Shown: positions 62,980-64,000 of the stretch, one piece after another
Layout: each line of letters begins with the position of its first letter
Position numbering within the stretch: position 1 is the stretch's first letter
Origin: CAVXSP01 sp963764505
GTDB lineage: Bacteria; Acidobacteriota; Vicinamibacteria; Vicinamibacterales; SCN-69-37
DNA length: 64,000 nt
Assembly (NCBI GenBank): GCA_963764505.1
Contig: CAVXSP010000001.1
Coordinates: 3,410,001-3,474,000 of the forward strand
Reading direction: 5' to 3'
The notes under the pieces: model-generated
What the model was told of the DNA's origin: nothing
Database searches by the model: none
What the model saw: the letters and a program-made list of their open reading frames with translations, nothing else
Program-made: the position numbers and the translations under genes

Positions 62980-64000
62980 TCAATATCGGAACAGGTACTG
63001 CACCTTGGTGAAGATGGCGCGGTTCGTCCGGCGCCAGACACTGTTCGGGAAGATCAGCGGATCGATGCGGTCGCCCTGCCGGTAATGGTCATCGTAGCCG
63101 AGATAGACCGCCGTCCCGGCATTGACCCGATAGGTCAGGAGGACGTTGAGGTCGACCGACTCCTCGGACGTGTCGTACTGGGTGATGTTCCTCAGCCGGA
63201 GCCGATCGCTGAACTGAAAGGTCGTTCTCGCGCGCCACAGCTTGACGTCGAACTCCTCGAGATTCGTCCGGGGATCGACGAACCGGCTGGAGGAGAGCGT
63301 CAGCTCCGACTGCAGCCGTGAGAACGGCCGCACGACCAGCGAGGCTTCGGTGCCCATGCTCGTGCCCAGGAAGGGATCGTCGACGAACCGGATCTGCCGG
63401 CCCCGCTCGATGCGCCCGCGGAAGGAGATCGCGCGGCTGGTCGCGACGCTCCCGCCAATCGACCACTGCGAGATGGGGAAATCGACGTCCACGTACCGCT
63501 CCATGCCCCGTTCGTAATCGGCGTTGACGCTGATGTTGCGGGCAAACTGCATGTTCACCCCCTCCTGGACGCTGTTCTGCTGCTCGATCCCGAAGTGATC
63601 GCCGATGCGCTCGACCTCGAGCCTCGGCCCCCAGTTCAGGATCCAGGTGTTCGGCCACCATCGGTACGAGACATCGGCTCGGGAGCGGCGCGTGTCCGTC
63701 CGCCGGATGAAGCCAAGGTCGGTGCCAAACCCCGGATCGACGATCGAATGAGACAGGCTGAAGCGCAGATGGCGGCCCTGCTGCTGGAACTCCGTGTGGA
63801 ACAACTGCCCGCTGGAGCTGAGCCCTTCGATGTCGCGACGACGCGACGACAAGGCCGTCAGGTCCAGCCGGCGGTTCTGGCCGAACTGGAAACTGCCGTC
63901 AACCCCCGCGAGGCGGCTGAACGAATCGAGGAACTCCCGATCGGTCACGACGGCGCCGACGTAGGAGTTCGGGTACACGTCGTAGCGGGCACGCGCGAGG
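62980..64000 (-). CDS. DUF5916 family protein, C-terminal barrel, 5' end outside window
   Basis: At least 340 residues; the frame runs off the window at base 64000 (LARARYDVYPNSYVGAVVTD). The visible part is a chain of beta strands of an outer-membrane barrel ending in VWRRTNRAIFTKVQYLFRY, with the terminal aromatic residue. The match is to DUF5916 proteins, large exported proteins with an N-terminal carbohydrate-binding-like domain not seen here. The substrate is unknown. Confidence 0.8.
   Translation of the reverse strand, partial: LARARYDVYPNSYVGAVVTDREFLDSFSRLAGVDGSFQFGQNRRLDLTALSSRRRDIEGLSSSGQLFHTEFQQQGRHLRFSLSHSIVDPGFGTDLGFIRRTDTRRSRADVSYRWWPNTWILNWGPRLEVERIGDHFGIEQQNSVQEGVNMQFARNISVNADYERGMERYVDVDFPISQWSIGGSVATSRAISFRGRIERGRQIRFVDDPFLGTSMGTEASLVVRPFSRLQSELTLSSSRFVDPRTNLEEFDVKLWRARTTFQFSDRLRLRNITQYDTSEESVDLNVLLTYRVNAGTAVYLGYDDHYRQGDRIDPLIFPNSVWRRTNRAIFTKVQYLFRY

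Overview
The window is very GC-rich chromosomal DNA, tightly packed, with many ATGA/GTGA stop-start overlaps. The gene content suggests an aerobic soil or sediment bacterium of the phylum Acidobacteriota, most likely class Vicinamibacteria. The pointers are a PQQ-type dehydrogenase with an inserted heme-c segment, a DUF5916 barrel protein, alternative complex III linked to a caa3-type oxidase, solo Ku, CsbD/YtxH/SYLF stress proteins and ECF/anti-sigma pairs. The taxonomic call is an inference from family content, not from a marker gene.

Layout. 1-11.7 kb: the end of a frameshifted OmpA-like gene, a secreted Ser/Asn-rich protein, a glycosyltransferase/debranching-enzyme pair, two histidine kinases and an NtrC-type sigma-54 activator with small membrane proteins between them, then Ku. 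11.75-13.8 kb: a membrane protein, ECF sigma factor and anti-sigma factor operon, with a candidate autoregulated ECF promoter. 14.35 kb: tRNA-Thr(CGT), followed by about 4 kb of decaying genomic island. The island holds an unrecognised three-gene cassette, two broken tyrosine integrases, a toxin-antitoxin pair with a damaged toxin, and a nested-hairpin element. 18.55-25.3 kb: a complete nine-gene N-type ATPase operon (atpDCQRBEFAG). 25.3-38.3 kb: housekeeping and accessory genes (iron permease, cupredoxin, SpoIIE phosphatase, flippase-like protein, a deletion scar of a P-type ATPase, metalloprotease, cupin, PQQ dehydrogenase, FKBP isomerase, MFS transporter, phosphofructokinase, glycerol kinase). 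38.4-48.3 kb: a complete 4-hydroxybenzoate/protocatechuate beta-ketoadipate cluster. pcaIJHGB and a pcaDC fusion run leftwards; pcaR, pcaF, pobA and a MetE-like gene run rightwards from a shared control region. 48.4-60.8 kb: an alternative complex III operon continuing into SCO and a cytochrome c oxidase (coxBACD). 60.9-64 kb: SYLF protein, CsbD protein, a ferritin-like protein and two outer-membrane barrel proteins.

How the parts work together. The pca/pob cluster turns plant-derived aromatic acids into succinyl-CoA and acetyl-CoA. The act-cox operon is a full quinol-to-oxygen electron path that replaces the bc1 complex. The N-ATPase is a second rotary ATPase, probably used as an ATP-driven ion exporter. 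Two recurring kinds of damage are visible. Three otherwise intact conserved genes (OmpA-like, pcaF, pobA) each carry one surplus C, which looks more like sequence error than decay. The tRNA island and the P-type ATPase scar look like genuine decay.
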